This document shows, piece by piece, positions 1 through 8,289 of a stretch of DNA of 64,000 nucleotides. The notes beneath the pieces were generated by a model. That model saw only the letters and a list, made by a program, of their open reading frames with translations, had not been told where the DNA came from and did no database searches. Position 1 is the first letter of the stretch; each line of letters opens with the position of its first letter. Source of the DNA: Filimonas sp. (GTDB lineage Bacteria > Bacteroidota > Bacteroidia > Chitinophagales > Chitinophagaceae); the NCBI GenBank assembly GCA_017306865.1, contig JAFKHH010000012.1, positions 186,001-250,000 of the forward strand. Direction: 5' to 3'. Position numbers and translations under genes: made by a program.

Positions 1-698
1 TAACGGCAATTGTAAACGAGGATAGCATTAAGACAGATGGTACGAGAATAAGCCGCCCGGTTAATGCGGATGGAGTGTATAACCTGGTAGGTAGTGCTAA
101 TTTTGCTTTTCGTGTAAAACCGCTTAAAGCGAGAATAGAAATCGGTGTAACTACATTTTACAGTCACAATATTTCATTCATCAACGGTGACAAGAACATT
201 ATAGAAAACACGTCTATTGGTCCAAATTTTGCATATAATTTCTCTAAAGATAATGTGGTTGATCTCAGGCTGACTGCACGGTTAGCGATCAGTAAAGCTG
301 CGTATTCACTACAGTCGCAACTGAATAGCAATTACCTGGCACAAACCTATGGCGGAGAAACGACCAACTATCTACCGTTTGGATTTATACTAAACAACCA
401 GTTTACCTATACCATCAATTCCGGTAGGGCAGACGGTTTCAACAAAAATATACCGCTATGGACTGCATCTCTGGCAAAAGGTTTTTTGAAAAATAAACGT
501 GCAGAGTTAAAATTAAGTGTGTACGATATTTTAAATCAGAATGTAGGCATCACCCGTAGCGCAAATCAGAACTATATAACAGACCAGCGCTATAATGTAC
601 TTACCAGGTATGCATTGCTAAGCTTTACATACAGCCTGAATAAATCAGGCCTGGGTAATAAAACCGGCGGCCCGGCAGTATCGATCAGAACCTTTTAA
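1..698 (+). CDS. Outer-membrane beta-barrel (TonB-receptor-like) protein, 3' end only
   Basis: The frame is open from the left edge (first full codon at base 3) to the TAA at 696-698, so only about 232 C-terminal residues are present; the GTG at 75 is an internal codon, not a start. The protein shows alternating aromatic/hydrophobic strands (for example NFAFRVKPLKARIEIG and YALLSFTYSLNK) and repeated Asn/Gly turns, typical of the C-terminal barrel of the Bacteroidota 'outer membrane beta-barrel' family, which is related to TonB-dependent receptors but usually lacks a canonical SusC end. It ends in a basic tail rather than the usual terminal aromatic strand plus F, though the last residue is Phe. 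A rho-independent terminator follows at 739-765. The substrate cannot be told from this fragment. Confidence 0.75.
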   Translation, partial: TAIVNEDSIKTDGTRISRPVNADGVYNLVGSANFAFRVKPLKARIEIGVTTFYSHNISFINGDKNIIENTSIGPNFAYNFSKDNVVDLRLTARLAISKAAYSLQSQLNSNYLAQTYGGETTNYLPFGFILNNQFTYTINSGRADGFNKNIPLWTASLAKGFLKNKRAELKLSVYDILNQNVGITRSANQNYITDQRYNVLTRYALLSFTYSLNKSGLGNKTGGPAVSIRTF

Positions 699-738
699 GA
701 ATAAAGATTTTCAAGGGTGTTTTTAATTTAAGTGAAGT

Positions 739-765
739 AGCCCATGGTCTCATGGGCTTTTTTCT
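739..765 (+). terminator. Rho-independent terminator of the barrel protein gene
   Basis: Inverted repeat AGCCCATG / CATGGGCT with a GTCT loop is followed by a T-rich run. It lies between two converging genes, 40 bases after the barrel protein stop and directly before the stop of the minus-strand regulator. Confidence 0.8.
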
Positions 766-766
766 T

Positions 767-1177
767 TTACTGGATTTCGTTGGCAAATATTGATTGAAGT
801 TTGTCAAAAGGAAGCGGCTTAATAATGTAATTTTTAACTGCATCCAGTTGTTTTGCTCTTTCAATATCCCTGTCATCAATAGATGAGCTGATCATGTAAA
901 TGATTATTTGCCTGGAAAGCTGCTTTTTAAGTAAGTCAAATGCCGTCAGGAACTGCCACCCATCCATTACCGGCATATTTATATCGAGGAAGATAATATC
1001 TGGCAACAACTCCGGTGAGTCAACCATTGTTTGTAATTTTCGAATGGCCTCTGATCCATTACTAAATTCCGTTATGCTGTCACAGCGCTTACTTATCTCT
1101 ATCATTTTGCGAAGCCCGAACAAGTATATCTTATCATCATCTATCAGCCAGGCCGAGCTAATTTTCTTTTGCTGCAT
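767..1177 (-). CDS. Single-domain response regulator (receiver only)
   Basis: 136-residue CheY-like receiver with no output domain. The acidic pocket is D13-D15 (LIDDD), the phospho-acceptor is D65 in FLDINMPVMDGW, a conserved Ser pair follows in YMISSS, and Lys is in IIKPLPF. It lies 21 bases downstream of the PAS histidine kinase gene on the same strand and is very likely co-transcribed with it and phosphorylated by it. Such small regulators act by protein-protein contact or in phosphorelays; no DNA-binding part is visible. Start is ATG; the following intergenic terminator sits just past its stop. Confidence 0.85.
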   Translation of the reverse strand: MQQKKISSAWLIDDDKIYLFGLRKMIEISKRCDSITEFSNGSEAIRKLQTMVDSPELLPDIIFLDINMPVMDGWQFLTAFDLLKKQLSRQIIIYMISSSIDDRDIERAKQLDAVKNYIIKPLPFDKLQSIFANEIQ

Positions 1178-1198
1178 GAGGGTTGATTTTTTATTCAG

Positions 1199-2302
1199 TT
1201 AAAATTCAACGATAAATACGGATCCCTTATCTGGCGTACTTTCTACCGAAACTGTACCACCCATAGCCTCCACCTGGTTTTTAGTGATAAATAATCCGAT
1301 ACCACGCGCATCTTTATTTTCATGAAATGTCTGGTACATACCAAATAAATGATCTCCTACTTTAACCAGGTCTATACCGAGACCGTTATCTGCAACGGTC
1401 ATTATTGTTTTGCCATTTTTTGAAAATGAGCGGATCAAAATTTCCGGTGCGCGGTCAGGGTGCCTGTACTTTACTGCATTCGATACAAGGTTTAGCATAA
1501 TGCTTTCTATATACGCCTGTACATATTCAATTTCCGGAGCGCCTGTAAAATCTGCATCTATAATGGCATTCGTTTCATCCAGCGTAGGAGCCAATATAGA
1601 AATTGTATCATCCAGCACATCTTCCAGTTGAATGGCCTTACGTGTGGTTTTTATCTCCGTCTGTATTTTTATTACATCTGCCAGGTGCTCTATTGTTTGT
1701 CCGAGAGAGTCAGACAGCTTATTCAGGTAACCAATGAAAACCTCTCTTTCTTCCTGGTCTGTTGTAACCCTGATCAGTTCCAATAGTGTTTTCAGGTTAC
1801 CGGAGTGTGAGCGCAGGTTGTGAGATACAATGTGAGCAAAGTTTAAGAGGCGTTTGTTCTGCTCGCTTATAATGATCACAGACTGTTGTAACTGTATCTG
1901 CTTTTTCTTTTCCTCATCTATGTCCTGTAGTGTGCCCCGGAGACCGCAAATCGCACCATCTTCTGCAATAACAGGCTTGCCTAACGCGCGCACCCACAGC
2001 ACTTTTCCTGAAGCCTGACGAAGCTGTAATTCAAATTCGTAAGACTCGCCGTCTTCAATTGCGCGCTGTATGGCAACCTGTAACTGATGCTTGTAAGGCT
2101 CTAAATAAGCGTCGACAGCCAGTAGTATATCCGGGTCAACGTCTAAGCTAAGGCCATATATAGCATACACCTCTCTTGACCAATATATCTTTTCAGTAGC
2201 GAGATCGTATTCCCATCCACCAATCCTGGCCATCTTCTCTGTCTCGTTTGATACAAGCTCATTTTTACGGATCTCTGCTGTTAAATTGTTTAGCTTTTCC
2301 AT
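1199..2302 (-). CDS. PAS-domain sensor histidine kinase (soluble)
   Basis: 367 residues, no membrane segment, so probably cytoplasmic. A PAS_3-type sensor covers about residues 25-130 (GGWEYDLATEKIYWS ... GTLQDIDEEKKK with a PAC motif). The dimerisation/phosphorylation helix has H161 in FAHIVSHNLRSHSGN; the HxN variant H-N-L-R is typical of the HWE/HisKA_like group common in Bacteroidota. The ATPase domain has the N box (LNLVSNAVKYRHPD), G1 (DNGLGIDL) and G2 (DARGIGLFITK). It ends in the usual GSVFIVEF strand. The receiver-only regulator follows 21 bases downstream. The signal is unknown; a PAS fold can bind small ligands or cofactors, but none can be assigned. Confidence 0.88.
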   Translation of the reverse strand: MEKLNNLTAEIRKNELVSNETEKMARIGGWEYDLATEKIYWSREVYAIYGLSLDVDPDILLAVDAYLEPYKHQLQVAIQRAIEDGESYEFELQLRQASGKVLWVRALGKPVIAEDGAICGLRGTLQDIDEEKKKQIQLQQSVIIISEQNKRLLNFAHIVSHNLRSHSGNLKTLLELIRVTTDQEEREVFIGYLNKLSDSLGQTIEHLADVIKIQTEIKTTRKAIQLEDVLDDTISILAPTLDETNAIIDADFTGAPEIEYVQAYIESIMLNLVSNAVKYRHPDRAPEILIRSFSKNGKTIMTVADNGLGIDLVKVGDHLFGMYQTFHENKDARGIGLFITKNQVEAMGGTVSVESTPDKGSVFIVEF

Positions 2303-2643
2303 GTTTGACAGTTTTGGTGCAACCCCATCTGCGAAAGATGAACGGAAGGCCGTTGCTATTGCTATATAATTTCCCTGTTGTTGAAGCTAAAGGTATAGCG
2401 ATGTATTTGTGATCTAAATATGGCTGATCAATCTTAATCCAATCTTATAAGGGTCACAAGCTTTTTTTAAGGCATCCTTCCATAAACCCCGGTATAGTAC
2501 TTTTTATTAAGCAATACTAAATGACGTGGAGACAGGTCTTCACCACGATTTTAAGCACGCTTTAATGAAAATACCAGCATGGTTATAAAAAGAAAGAGCG
2601 GCAGATTTACCTGCCGCTCTTTTATATTATCTCTCATGTGCGT
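2303..2643. other. Intergenic region upstream of the PAS kinase
   Basis: Holds the upstream region of the minus-strand kinase gene and the terminator of the GLPGLI gene (2593-2622). A small imperfect hairpin lies at 2525-2547 (CGTGG ... CCACG). No TAnnTTTG box in the minus orientation and no convincing ORF were seen. Confidence 0.5.
2593..2622 (-). terminator. Terminator of the GLPGLI gene
   Basis: Perfect 12-bp stem AAAGAGCGGCAG / CTGCCGCTCTTT with loop ATTTAC. On the minus strand it is followed by CTTTTTAT, a U-rich tail, about 20 bases after the stop of the GLPGLI protein gene. Confidence 0.85.
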
Positions 2644-3459
2644 TTAAAATACCCGGATATTGCCACCGCCTCCCATGTTCATACTCTTTAGCATATCCAT
2701 AGATTCCTTTTTAAATTCATCCCTTGTTACTTTCTTACCCTTTGCCGGCTGTTTAAACACACTGGCATCTGTACCTTGTTTTATTTCAGTAGCAACAAAT
2801 GTGGTAAGCCCGTTATCTACATCCAATGCCAGGATTGCGCCAGGCAATCCACCATAACTTTCCGGGCCGGCGGGTACAGCAATATCGTCTGCGTACCATG
2901 CAACAACCTCTATTAGTTTAGGTGCTGCACCCGGTGTTTTGTTGATAGTGGTATCCGTCTTTGATGCATTGCCATCACTTGTGGTGGTGGTTGTAACTAT
3001 GCGCGAAACCTGCATTTGCGGCATCTTTACTATTGCTTTTTTGCATACATGGCCCATTATTGTTTTTGTTTCATCAACAAGTTTCCATGCTTGTGTTTTA
3101 ATAGAATCTGAAATCAGGAATTTTTTATCCATAAGCTCCCGGGCCTCCACCAGCATGCCCTGGTTAAAATTTTTATAAGTGATCACTTCCGGCATTTTAA
3201 AACGGAACGAAGTACCGCCATTATTTGCAAACGGATCTGGCGCCTCGTCCTCCGGTACATTTTTATATAATGAAGAAGTATCGTTGATCAGTAACTGTTG
3301 CTTGCTCGTACGGAACTCTGGCGTCATTGCCTTCATCTGGTCGTTATTAATAGTACGATGCAGGTTTTGCTTACGCTCGTAAATGATTGTCGTATTGATA
3401 GTTTGCGCAGAAGTTTGTATCGCTGCAGATAATCCAAGTAAAAAAAGAAATCTTTTCAT
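2644..3459 (-). CDS. GLPGLI family exported protein
   Basis: 271 residues from the ATG at 3459; a longer version from a TTG at 3480 would put seven residues before the signal peptide MKRFLFLLGLSAAIQTSAQ and is less likely. The family motif appears as YGGLPGAILALDV, preceded by the typical WYADDIAVPAGPESYG segment. GLPGLI proteins are secreted proteins known almost only from Bacteroidota; their function is unknown, although they are often next to TonB receptors or two-component genes. Here it is divergent from a histidine kinase, suggesting it may be a target of that system. The C-terminus ends in a Gly-rich MGGGGNIRVF. A -7 box TACATTTG lies at 3478-3485 (minus strand). Confidence 0.85.
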   Translation of the reverse strand: MKRFLFLLGLSAAIQTSAQTINTTIIYERKQNLHRTINNDQMKAMTPEFRTSKQQLLINDTSSLYKNVPEDEAPDPFANNGGTSFRFKMPEVITYKNFNQGMLVEARELMDKKFLISDSIKTQAWKLVDETKTIMGHVCKKAIVKMPQMQVSRIVTTTTTSDGNASKTDTTINKTPGAAPKLIEVVAWYADDIAVPAGPESYGGLPGAILALDVDNGLTTFVATEIKQGTDASVFKQPAKGKKVTRDEFKKESMDMLKSMNMGGGGNIRVF

Positions 3460-3477
3460 AGCAATTTTTATATATTT

Positions 3478-3485
3478 CAAATGTA
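3478..3485 (-). promoter_or_regulatory. -7 box TACATTTG for the GLPGLI gene
   Basis: Reverse complement of CAAATGTA matches the Bacteroidota sigma-A -7 consensus TAnnTTTG, 18 bases before the ATG at 3459. No clear -33 TTG was found. Confidence 0.55.
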
Positions 3486-3561
3486 AGCGCGCCCATTGTT
3501 AACCATTATGGGTATATGGTTAATTAAGGTTAATGCAGCCTTACACCGTATTTTATATAGT

Positions 3562-3569
3562 TACTTTTG
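3562..3569 (+). promoter_or_regulatory. -7 box TACTTTTG directly before the histidine kinase start
   Basis: TACTTTTG fits TAnnTTTG. Only six bases separate it from the ATG at 3576, so transcription would begin at or within a few bases of the start codon, giving an almost leaderless mRNA if used. Confidence 0.5.
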
Positions 3570-3575
3570 CTCTCG

Positions 3576-5294
3576 ATGAATAAACTTCAATTAGCCCGCA
3601 ATCTGATGCTTTGCACGATATTGCTCGTATCGGGCTTCTTATGCTATTGGGTAAAGAAGTTATATTCGGAAGAATATGATGCATTGCGTAAGAAGACAGA
3701 TGTTTTGCTAAAAGAGTCCGTGCAGCAGATACAAGGAGAGCGCTTTAAATCAATCAAAGAATTTGTAAACCCTGCTGATATAAGCCGGGTAGATATACGG
3801 AAAGATAGCAGCACCGGGGCAACAGGCATGGCTATTATAACGCAAAAGATGCTTGCCAGAATTGGTGGCCAGCAGCCTGAGAAACCCGTGAAGCATGTTT
3901 TGCCAAAGAAGATACACCATGATACGATCCGGTCAGGCCCTGCGATCAATAACCAGGAACTGCAGGAGAAACTGGATAGTATTCTCAAGAAAACTGGTCA
4001 TGTAGGCAATGGAAGTGTACGCATTATAATGCGTGGTGCAGATCTTGGTAAAGACACGCTTACGGTATCCAGTTCAGGAACGCCGAAAATGTCCTTTATC
4101 TCTCAGTATAAAACAGTAACAGAAGATGGCGTGGTAAAAGCGGATACCACAGTTATGCTTAAGCCTATAGAAGGCCGGGTAGAGGGCGTATCCATATCTG
4201 CCAATGCACGCCCTGGAAGAATTATGATAGACACCCTGTCACAGGCAAAAAAATTCTTCATACAGATCAATACACTTAATGATACCATACCTGTTGCTAA
4301 ACTGGATTCGCACTACCGGGTACTCTTAAATAAAGAGGCCATACCGCTACACTACACCATTCTTAGCGGAAAGTTTAAAACGAGGAAAATAGATAGCATA
4401 CCCGATGTAAAAAAACTAGCCACCTCTTATGTTTTTGGCGGCTTTAGTAATACCAACGCCTATAGCGCAGTTTTTGATTCACCATTTACCTACATCGCAA
4501 AAAAACTGGTACTGCCTGCTTCGTTCGCATTGCTGCTAATTACAATAACGATTGTTTCTTTCGTTGTATTATACAAAAGCCTGTTATCACAAAAAAGGCT
4601 GGCAGAAATGAAGAATGATTTTATCAGCAATATTACACACGAATTAAAAACGCCTATAGCAACTGTGAATGTGGCTATTGAAGCATTGCGCAATTTTGAT
4701 GTTATAGACAATCCGCAGCGGACAAGAGAATACCTTGACATCTCAGCAATAGAGCTACAACGGCTCTCTTTATTAGTGGATAAAGTATTGCGGCTTTCTA
4801 TGTTTGAGCATAAAGAAACAGAACTGCAGTTAGAACACTTGGATATAAAACAATTATTGCAAGAGATCGTAAATACCATGCGCCTGCAGTTTCAGAAAGC
4901 AAAAGCGGATGTTGCTATGCAATTTAACGGCGCAGACTTTACAGCCCGGGCTGATCGCTTGCATATGATGAGTGTTATTTATAACTTACTGGACAATGCT
5001 GTAAAATATAGTAAGGAAAACCCGCACATCAATATTGTCTTAAGCGAAGATGCAGATAACATTACACTTTCTGTGCAGGATAATGGCATCGGCATCAGTA
5101 CAAAATACAGGGATAAAATATTCGATAAATTTTTCCGCGTACCGACCAATGACCGGCATAATGTAAAAGGATACGGACTTGGACTGAGCTATGTGTCCAA
5201 TATCATACACCAGCACAACGGAAATATAGCGGTAGAAAGTGAAGAAGGAAAAGGAAGCACATTTATAGTACAAATACCTAAGCAACATGAGTAG
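3576..5294 (+). CDS. Transmembrane sensor histidine kinase
   Basis: 572 residues from the ATG at 3576; the in-frame TTG at 3567 lies in the promoter box. Membrane segment one is near residues 8-27 (LMLCTILLVSGFLCYWV), followed by a long periplasmic part of about 280 residues with no recognised domain, then a second segment (FALLLITITIVSFVVLYKSLL). No HAMP domain: the HisKA helix starts at once, with the phosphorylated His in SNITHELKTP. The ATPase has the N box NLLDNAVKYSKE, G1 DNGIGIS, F box FDKFFRVP and G2 GYGLGLSYV. It overlaps the response regulator gene by 8 bases, so translation is coupled. Its divergent neighbour, the GLPGLI protein, is a plausible regulatory target (inference). Confidence 0.92.
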   Translation: MNKLQLARNLMLCTILLVSGFLCYWVKKLYSEEYDALRKKTDVLLKESVQQIQGERFKSIKEFVNPADISRVDIRKDSSTGATGMAIITQKMLARIGGQQPEKPVKHVLPKKIHHDTIRSGPAINNQELQEKLDSILKKTGHVGNGSVRIIMRGADLGKDTLTVSSSGTPKMSFISQYKTVTEDGVVKADTTVMLKPIEGRVEGVSISANARPGRIMIDTLSQAKKFFIQINTLNDTIPVAKLDSHYRVLLNKEAIPLHYTILSGKFKTRKIDSIPDVKKLATSYVFGGFSNTNAYSAVFDSPFTYIAKKLVLPASFALLLITITIVSFVVLYKSLLSQKRLAEMKNDFISNITHELKTPIATVNVAIEALRNFDVIDNPQRTREYLDISAIELQRLSLLVDKVLRLSMFEHKETELQLEHLDIKQLLQEIVNTMRLQFQKAKADVAMQFNGADFTARADRLHMMSVIYNLLDNAVKYSKENPHINIVLSEDADNITLSVQDNGIGISTKYRDKIFDKFFRVPTNDRHNVKGYGLGLSYVSNIIHQHNGNIAVESEEGKGSTFIVQIPKQHE

Positions 5295-5979
5295 GATCAA
5301 AGTTCTGTATGTAGAAGATGAATTGTTTTTAGGAAAAATTGTGAAAGAAACGCTGGAGAGCAGGGGCTTTGACGTGAGCATGGAAACTGATGGCGCATTG
5401 GTAATGGACCTCTTTGTAGAAGAACAGCCGGACATTTGCATACTGGATGTTATGTTGCCTAACAGAAGCGGGTTTGAGCTGGCAGAAGATATAAGAAAGA
5501 TCAATGATGATGTGCCTGTTATTTTCCTCACAGCCAAAACACAAACAGAAGATGTGGTAAAAGGTTTCCGCTTAGGTGCGAACGATTATATACGTAAGCC
5601 CTTCAGTATGGAAGAGTTGATTGTAAGAATAGAAAACGCATTGCGTGTAAAAAAAGAAATATTGCCCGCGCTGAATGTAGAAACACTTTCAATTGGCAAA
5701 TACCAATTTTCACTCAACAGGCAGATACTAGCCTCTGATGGGCAGGAAAAGAAATTATCTTTTCGTGAAAGTGAACTGCTGAAATTTTTATGGCTGCATA
5801 AAAATGATATTATAGACCGTCGCGATATTCTCAATGAAATATGGGGCAACGACTCTTTCTTCAACAGTCGTAACCTGGATGTATATGTAACCAAGTTGAG
5901 AAGCTACTTGCGCGAAGATCCGGCATTGGAAATTCTGACAATAAAAGGCGTAGGATACAGGTTTGTTGTAGATAAGTAA
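5287..5979 (+). CDS. OmpR/PhoB-type response regulator
   Basis: 230 residues. The receiver has acidic E10-D11, phospho-acceptor D54 (CILDVMLPNRSG), Thr in FLTAK and Lys in DYIRKPF. A winged-helix DNA-binding domain covers about residues 130-230 (LSFRESELLKFLWLH ... IWGNDSFFNSRNLDVYVTKLR ... IKGVGYRFV). The start overlaps the last codons of the kinase gene. It forms a cognate pair with that kinase. No operator sites can be deduced from a single locus. Confidence 0.93.
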   Translation: MSRIKVLYVEDELFLGKIVKETLESRGFDVSMETDGALVMDLFVEEQPDICILDVMLPNRSGFELAEDIRKINDDVPVIFLTAKTQTEDVVKGFRLGANDYIRKPFSMEELIVRIENALRVKKEILPALNVETLSIGKYQFSLNRQILASDGQEKKLSFRESELLKFLWLHKNDIIDRRDILNEIWGNDSFFNSRNLDVYVTKLRSYLREDPALEILTIKGVGYRFVVDK

Positions 5980-6006
5980 ACGACACTTTTATCTGTGCGG
6001 AATAGA

Positions 6007-6192
6007 TTAATCATTGGGGTTCTTTTTTTCTTCCCGCGAACTGTTTTTGTTCTTCAACATTGCGTTTAAGTATGCTTGTTGCCATTCCATCTTTTCCTCA
6101 CGCATATTATGCTTCCTTGCTTTATTAGCTTTGGTTACTGCATAAAAGAAGTAAACAGCTACAATTGCAATAAAGAAGAATAATATATACAT
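6007..6192 (-). CDS. Small single-span membrane protein, unknown function
   Basis: 61 residues from the ATG at 6192 (MYILFFFIAIVAVYFFYAV); an upstream extension with no sensible start context is rejected. One N-terminal hydrophobic helix is followed by a highly charged tail (KANKARKHNMREEKMEWQQ ... REEKKNPND), giving a type of small N-anchored cytoplasmic-tail protein. It converges on the response regulator gene, 27 bases from its stop. Not recognised. Confidence 0.5.
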   Translation of the reverse strand: MYILFFFIAIVAVYFFYAVTKANKARKHNMREEKMEWQQAYLNAMLKNKNSSREEKKNPND

Positions 6193-6347
6193 GGCAGGAT
6201 GATTAGAGCAGTGAAGATAGCTAATCCGGCTGCATAATATTAATAGACTACAAAGCACAAATTTTATAGCCAGCCAGCTTCAATAAAAAAACGGAGTAGC
6301 GTGCGCATTTATTGAAAACGGAACTCCATTTGAAAATGTAAAACCTG

Positions 6348-6788
6348 CTACATCTTTTGTTGTTTCAGGCTTAACGTGTCTCCCTTATGTGAAACCTTAT
6401 AAAAACTATTAAATGCATAAGAGCCACTTACGTCACTGTATCTGCCATAGATGTGCAATGTATCGCCCTTAAGTGACCATTTTAGCTGTCGCAAGTCCAG
6501 TGCAGGAGAGTAGCCATCAGCAAGCCCAAATTCCCCGGCAGCCCTTGTTTTAATTGTATTTTTTTTTAGGTCAAATGTGAGATAGTGATATTTAGCAAGC
6601 TCAGGATGATAAGTGTCATGGCTTAATAAAAGTAATTCTGAAGAGCCAAGCGGTTGCCTGATCACCCATTTGCCTTCCAACGTATGTGCTGCTTCGGGTT
6701 TAGGCGCTTCCTTATCAACAGAGGTCGGCCGGGATGTACAACTGCAGAATAGTAGTACACTGCTTGTAATCAGGAATAACATTTTCAT
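6348..6788 (-). CDS. Small lipoprotein, unknown function
   Basis: 146 residues from the ATG at 6788, chosen because MKMLFLITSSVLLFCSC gives a lipoprotein signal with the modified Cys after Ser (FCSC). The mature part (EGKWVIRQPLGSSELLLLSHDTYHPELAKYHY ... RQLKWSLKGDTLHIYGRYSDVSGSYAFNSFY) resembles lipocalin-like/META-type single-domain lipoproteins in strand pattern, but no family can be named. Likely attached to the periplasmic or outer membrane. Confidence 0.6.
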   Translation of the reverse strand: MKMLFLITSSVLLFCSCTSRPTSVDKEAPKPEAAHTLEGKWVIRQPLGSSELLLLSHDTYHPELAKYHYLTFDLKKNTIKTRAAGEFGLADGYSPALDLRQLKWSLKGDTLHIYGRYSDVSGSYAFNSFYKVSHKGDTLSLKQQKM

Positions 6789-6955
6789 AGCAATTAGCGG
6801 GTTCAAGTTTACGTATAGCAGGATAACGAATACAAAAACCCGGTTATTGTTATTCAACGAATAGCCAAATATTCACTACTTATAAAAGCAGGAAACTAGC
6901 CATCCATTGAGTGAGGTATGGAAATATCTTTCAGTTTATTTATTGCACATAAAAA

Positions 6956-6973
6956 AAGCGCCCGGAGGCGCTT
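6956..6973 (-). terminator. Terminator of mqnC
   Basis: AAGCGCC / GGCGCTT stem with a CGGA (minus TCCG) loop, followed on the minus strand by seven T residues. It starts six bases after the mqnC stop codon. Confidence 0.85.
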
Positions 6974-6979
6974 ATAATT

Positions 6980-8104
6980 TTAATAATCTATTGTTTGCTC
7001 TACAATGGATGCCGGAATCTCTCTCCAGTCATATTGCTGGTTACGCAATTGTGGTTCAAAGCCAGCCTCCTTAATGGCACGCTGCATAGTTTTATACGTA
7101 AAACGGTGAGGCGCACCGGCTGCGCTTACTACATTCTCTTCAATCATAATGCTGCCCCAGTCGTTTGCCCCTGCGTTTAAGCAAACCTGTGCCGTGTCTT
7201 TACCTACTGTAAGCCAGCTAGCCTGTATGTTCTTCACATTTGGTAACATGATACGGCTTATAGCGATCATACGGATGTACTCCTCGCTTGTAGTAAGATT
7301 GTGTACGCCACGTATGCGTGTCAGTAGTGTATCTACATCCTGGAATGTCCAGGGTATAAATGCAAGAAACCCTTTTGCGTGTTCAGGTTTCATTGCCTGT
7401 ACCTCGCGTATCCTGGTAAGGTGTATAAAACGTTCTTCAATCGTCTCTACATGGCCAAACATCATTGTTGCACTTGTTGTAATGTTTAGCTTATGCGCTT
7501 CATGCATAATAGCCAGCCATTCGTCAGATCCGCACTTACCCTTGCTGATCAGCCTGCGTACGCGGTCTACCAGTATCTCAGCGCCAGCTCCCGGTAAAGA
7601 GTCAAGCCCTGCTTTCTGTAATTCAACCAACACATCGTGATGGCTCATTTTTTCCAGCTTGCAAATGTGAGCCACCTCTGGTGGTCCGAGTGCGTGCAGC
7701 TTGATCGTAGGAAACTCCTGTTTGATCTGCCTGAATATATTCGTGTAAAAGTCCAATCCAAGTTCCGGGTGGTGTCCCCCCTGTAGTAATAACTGGTCAC
7801 CGCCAAACCGCATTGTTTCCTGTATTTTACGACGGTAAGTATCCATGTCTGTTATGTAGGCATCAGCATGGCCCGGTATGCGGTAGAAGTTGCAGAATTT
7901 ACAGTTAGCAATACAGACATTGGTTGTATTTACGTTCCTGTCTATTTGCCAGGTTACCTTTCCGTGAGGAACCTGTTTTTTGCGAAGTTCGTCCGCTACA
8001 TACATTAACTCTGTAAGCGGAGCCTGTTCAAAAAGAAACATACCCTCTTCTATAGTCAGGAACTCAAAATTGAGCGCCCGCTGGTATAAATCTGCTAAAT
8101 TCAT
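6980..8104 (-). CDS. mqnC: Cyclic dehypoxanthinyl futalosine synthase (radical SAM)
   Basis: 374 residues from the ATG at 8104; longer reading to 8158 would cross the promoter. MqnC carries out the radical-SAM cyclisation of dehypoxanthinyl futalosine in the futalosine route to menaquinone. The [4Fe-4S] motif is CIANCKFC (CxxxCxxC) after VNTTNV; family segments LLLQGGHHPELGLDFY, LHALGPPEV, LPGAGAEILVDRVR and GAPHRF are present. Length matches MqnC rather than the related MqnE aminofutalosine synthase, whose sequence differs around the cluster. It stands alone here, so the other mqn genes must be elsewhere. A TAATTTTG promoter box lies at 8125-8132. Confidence 0.92.
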   Translation of the reverse strand: MNLADLYQRALNFEFLTIEEGMFLFEQAPLTELMYVADELRKKQVPHGKVTWQIDRNVNTTNVCIANCKFCNFYRIPGHADAYITDMDTYRRKIQETMRFGGDQLLLQGGHHPELGLDFYTNIFRQIKQEFPTIKLHALGPPEVAHICKLEKMSHHDVLVELQKAGLDSLPGAGAEILVDRVRRLISKGKCGSDEWLAIMHEAHKLNITTSATMMFGHVETIEERFIHLTRIREVQAMKPEHAKGFLAFIPWTFQDVDTLLTRIRGVHNLTTSEEYIRMIAISRIMLPNVKNIQASWLTVGKDTAQVCLNAGANDWGSIMIEENVVSAAGAPHRFTYKTMQRAIKEAGFEPQLRNQQYDWREIPASIVEQTIDY

Positions 8105-8124
8105 CTTTCTCACTTTAGTAAAAG

Positions 8125-8158
8125 CAAAATTAAGGGTAATGCGCTTTATATGTTTCAA
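8125..8158 (-). promoter_or_regulatory. Promoter of mqnC
   Basis: Minus-strand -7 box TAATTTTG at 8132-8125 and TTG at 8158-8156, spacer 23 bases. The leader to the ATG at 8104 is about 20 bases. Confidence 0.5.
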
Positions 8159-8289
8159 CAGGTAGCCCGGCAGTTGGAATAAGTTATATGACAGATGATG
8201 GCAATATATTTTACCAACGGCTTGATATCCTGCGAAATGATGCGTAATTTCCTGAAGATAAGACTGACAGCTAATCCAACTTGCGCTAT

